DNA from: Poseidonibacter lekithochrous
GTDB lineage: Bacteria > Campylobacterota > Campylobacteria > Campylobacterales > Arcobacteraceae
Reading direction: 5' to 3'
NCBI RefSeq assembly: GCF_018861145.1
Contig: NZ_JAHKQT010000009.1
Span: 62,001-126,000 of the forward strand
DNA length: 64,000 nucleotides
Part shown: piece by piece, positions 62,979 to 64,000 of the stretch
Numbering within the stretch: the first letter of the stretch is position 1
How the letters are laid out: every line of letters starts with the position of its first letter
The notes under the pieces: model-generated
Databases searched by the model: none
What the model was told of the DNA's origin: nothing
The model's input: the letters and a program-made list of their open reading frames with translations, nothing else
Program-made: the position numbers and the translations under genes

Positions 62979-64000
62979 CTATGATAATTGTTCTGTTTTT
63001 CTAATTCTTAAACTTAAATCTTTTAATTGTTCTGCATCAACTGGTGATGGAGCGCCTGTTAATAGACATTGAGCTTTTTGAGTTTTAGGGAAGGCAATAA
63101 CATCTCTAATTGAATCTGTTCCAACAAGAAGCATTACAAGTCTATCTAGACCCATTGCAAAACCACCATGTGATGGAGCTCCATATTGAAGTGCGTCAAG
63201 TAAGAAGCCAAATTTTTCTCTTTGTTCTTCTTCTCCTATTCCCATAAGTTCAAATACTTTAGCCTGAATATCTTCTTTATGAATTCTAATAGATCCACCA
63301 CCTAATTCCATACCATTTAAAACGATATCATATGCAATTGATTCAATAGCTTCTAAATCTGAAGTATCTTCTAATGATTTAGGCATTGTAAATGGATGGT
63401 GAAGTGCCTTTGTTTTACCATCTTCTGTTTCAAACATTGGGAAATCAACAACCCATAAGAACTCATAAGCATCTTCAGGTATAACATTTGTTTGTTCTGC
63501 TAGGAAAAGTCTAAATCTTCCCATATAATCCCATACAGTCTTCTTATCACCTGCTCCAAAGAATACAACATCACCAACTTCAAGTTCTGTTATTTTAACA
63601 ATAGCTTCTAAATCAGCTTCAGAGAAGAATTTAGTTAAAGGACCTTTTAAACCATCTTCTTTCATTTGGAAGTAACCTAAACCTTTAGCTCCAAATTTTC
63701 TAACGTAATCTTCAAAACCTTTCATTTGTCTTTTCGAGAATAAATTATCTCCATTTGGACATTTTAAAGCTTTGATTCTATTATTCTTTTTATCTTTTGC
63801 AATATCAGCAAAGATTTCATTTGTAGAGTTTGCAAAAATATCAAGAACGTCAACTAATGGCATATCAAATCTGATATCAGGTTTATCTGAACCATATTTT
63901 TCCATTGCATCCCAATATCTCATTCTTGGGAAAGTAGAAGGTACAGGTTTACCACATTTTGTAAAAACATCAGTAATTACTTTTTCAGCTACTTTTATTA
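62979..64000 (-). CDS. aspS: Aspartyl-tRNA synthetase, C-terminal part (cut by window edge)
   Basis: The frame is open to the right edge, so the N-terminal anticodon-binding domain and part of the catalytic core are missing. Visible parts are [21 protein letters not shown] (class II motif 2 to insertion junction), the GAD insertion, FPMFETEDG and HHPFTMP, and the motif 3 region [18 protein letters not shown] near the end. These are diagnostic of bacterial AspRS. The GYLDTD-like N-terminus cannot be checked. It lies 18 bases upstream of the ZnuA-like gene on the same strand. Confidence 0.95.
   Translation of the reverse strand, partial: IKVAEKVITDVFTKCGKPVPSTFPRMRYWDAMEKYGSDKPDIRFDMPLVDVLDIFANSTNEIFADIAKDKKNNRIKALKCPNGDNLFSKRQMKGFEDYVRKFGAKGLGYFQMKEDGLKGPLTKFFSEADLEAIVKITELEVGDVVFFGAGDKKTVWDYMGRFRLFLAEQTNVIPEDAYEFLWVVDFPMFETEDGKTKALHHPFTMPKSLEDTSDLEAIESIAYDIVLNGMELGGGSIRIHKEDIQAKVFELMGIGEEEQREKFGFLLDALQYGAPSHGGFAMGLDRLVMLLVGTDSIRDVIAFPKTQKAQCLLTGAPSPVDAEQLKDLSLRIRKTEQLS

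Noticed and set aside
1-64000. CRISPR arrays, intact insertion sequences, rRNA and known riboswitches.
   Set aside because: I saw no regularly spaced repeats, no complete transposase with inverted ends, no rRNA-like sequence and no convincing aptamer fold; reading by eye could miss weak cases.

Overview
The window looks like a chromosome segment of an Arcobacter-like member of the Campylobacterota. It is very AT-rich and gene-dense. It carries a Wolinella/Helicobacter-type hydABCDE uptake hydrogenase operon, Urt urea transport genes and many chemotaxis and c-di-GMP sensors. The genus is inferred from gene content; no rRNA is present. Most genes lie on the minus strand.

Layout. 1-1020: tail of a polar amino-acid ABC permease, its ATPase and a strong terminator. 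1181-6713: urtABCDE on the minus strand, with a hairpin between urtA and urtB. No urease genes are in the window. 7162-8466: a CHASE3-GGDEF diguanylate cyclase. 8.6-31.3 kb: a hydrogenase island. It holds a stand-alone maturation protease, a hyp operon (nickel permease-like gene, hypB-C-D-E-X-A and a DUF695/RraB-like gene), a divergent pair (transposase-derived DNA-binding protein and CDGSH Fe-S protein), a 2-kb insertion, then hydA-B-C-D-E-hypF plus an NAD(P)-binding protein, and finally a tetR / sensor-type hydrogenase operon.

The hydrogenase genes read as one system. HydABC is a Tat-exported, membrane-bound H2:quinone oxidoreductase. HydD and HypA-F mature it, and HypX is expected to supply the active-site CO in the presence of oxygen. 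A second [NiFe] pair has no Tat signal and no cleavable tail, as in H2-sensing hydrogenases. It is translationally overlapped with a TetR regulator instead of the usual HoxJ/HoxA kinase and regulator. The same palindrome, TGAAT-N4-ATTCA, occurs twice in front of hydA and once in front of the hyp operon. My main hypothesis is therefore an H2-responsive TetR regulon.

The insertion at 16.95-19.0 kb contains a tyrosine-integrase remnant, an HNH ORF split by one in-frame TAG from a membrane coiled-coil protein, and an overlapping cytosolic protein that resembles DUF6414. It is a plausible but unproven defence-type cargo module.

31.5-64 kb is mostly ordinary chromosome: a two-component cluster, radical SAM proteins, lactate permease, a TonB receptor with paired palindromes, tRNA-Pro, glutathione peroxidase, UvrC, a NIT/CZB chemoreceptor, Adk, YgiQ and the 3' part of aspS. 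Oddities here are an SRAP protein without its catalytic Cys2, a ZnuA-like protein lacking the expected metal ligands, and a soluble double-Cache-CheW fusion.
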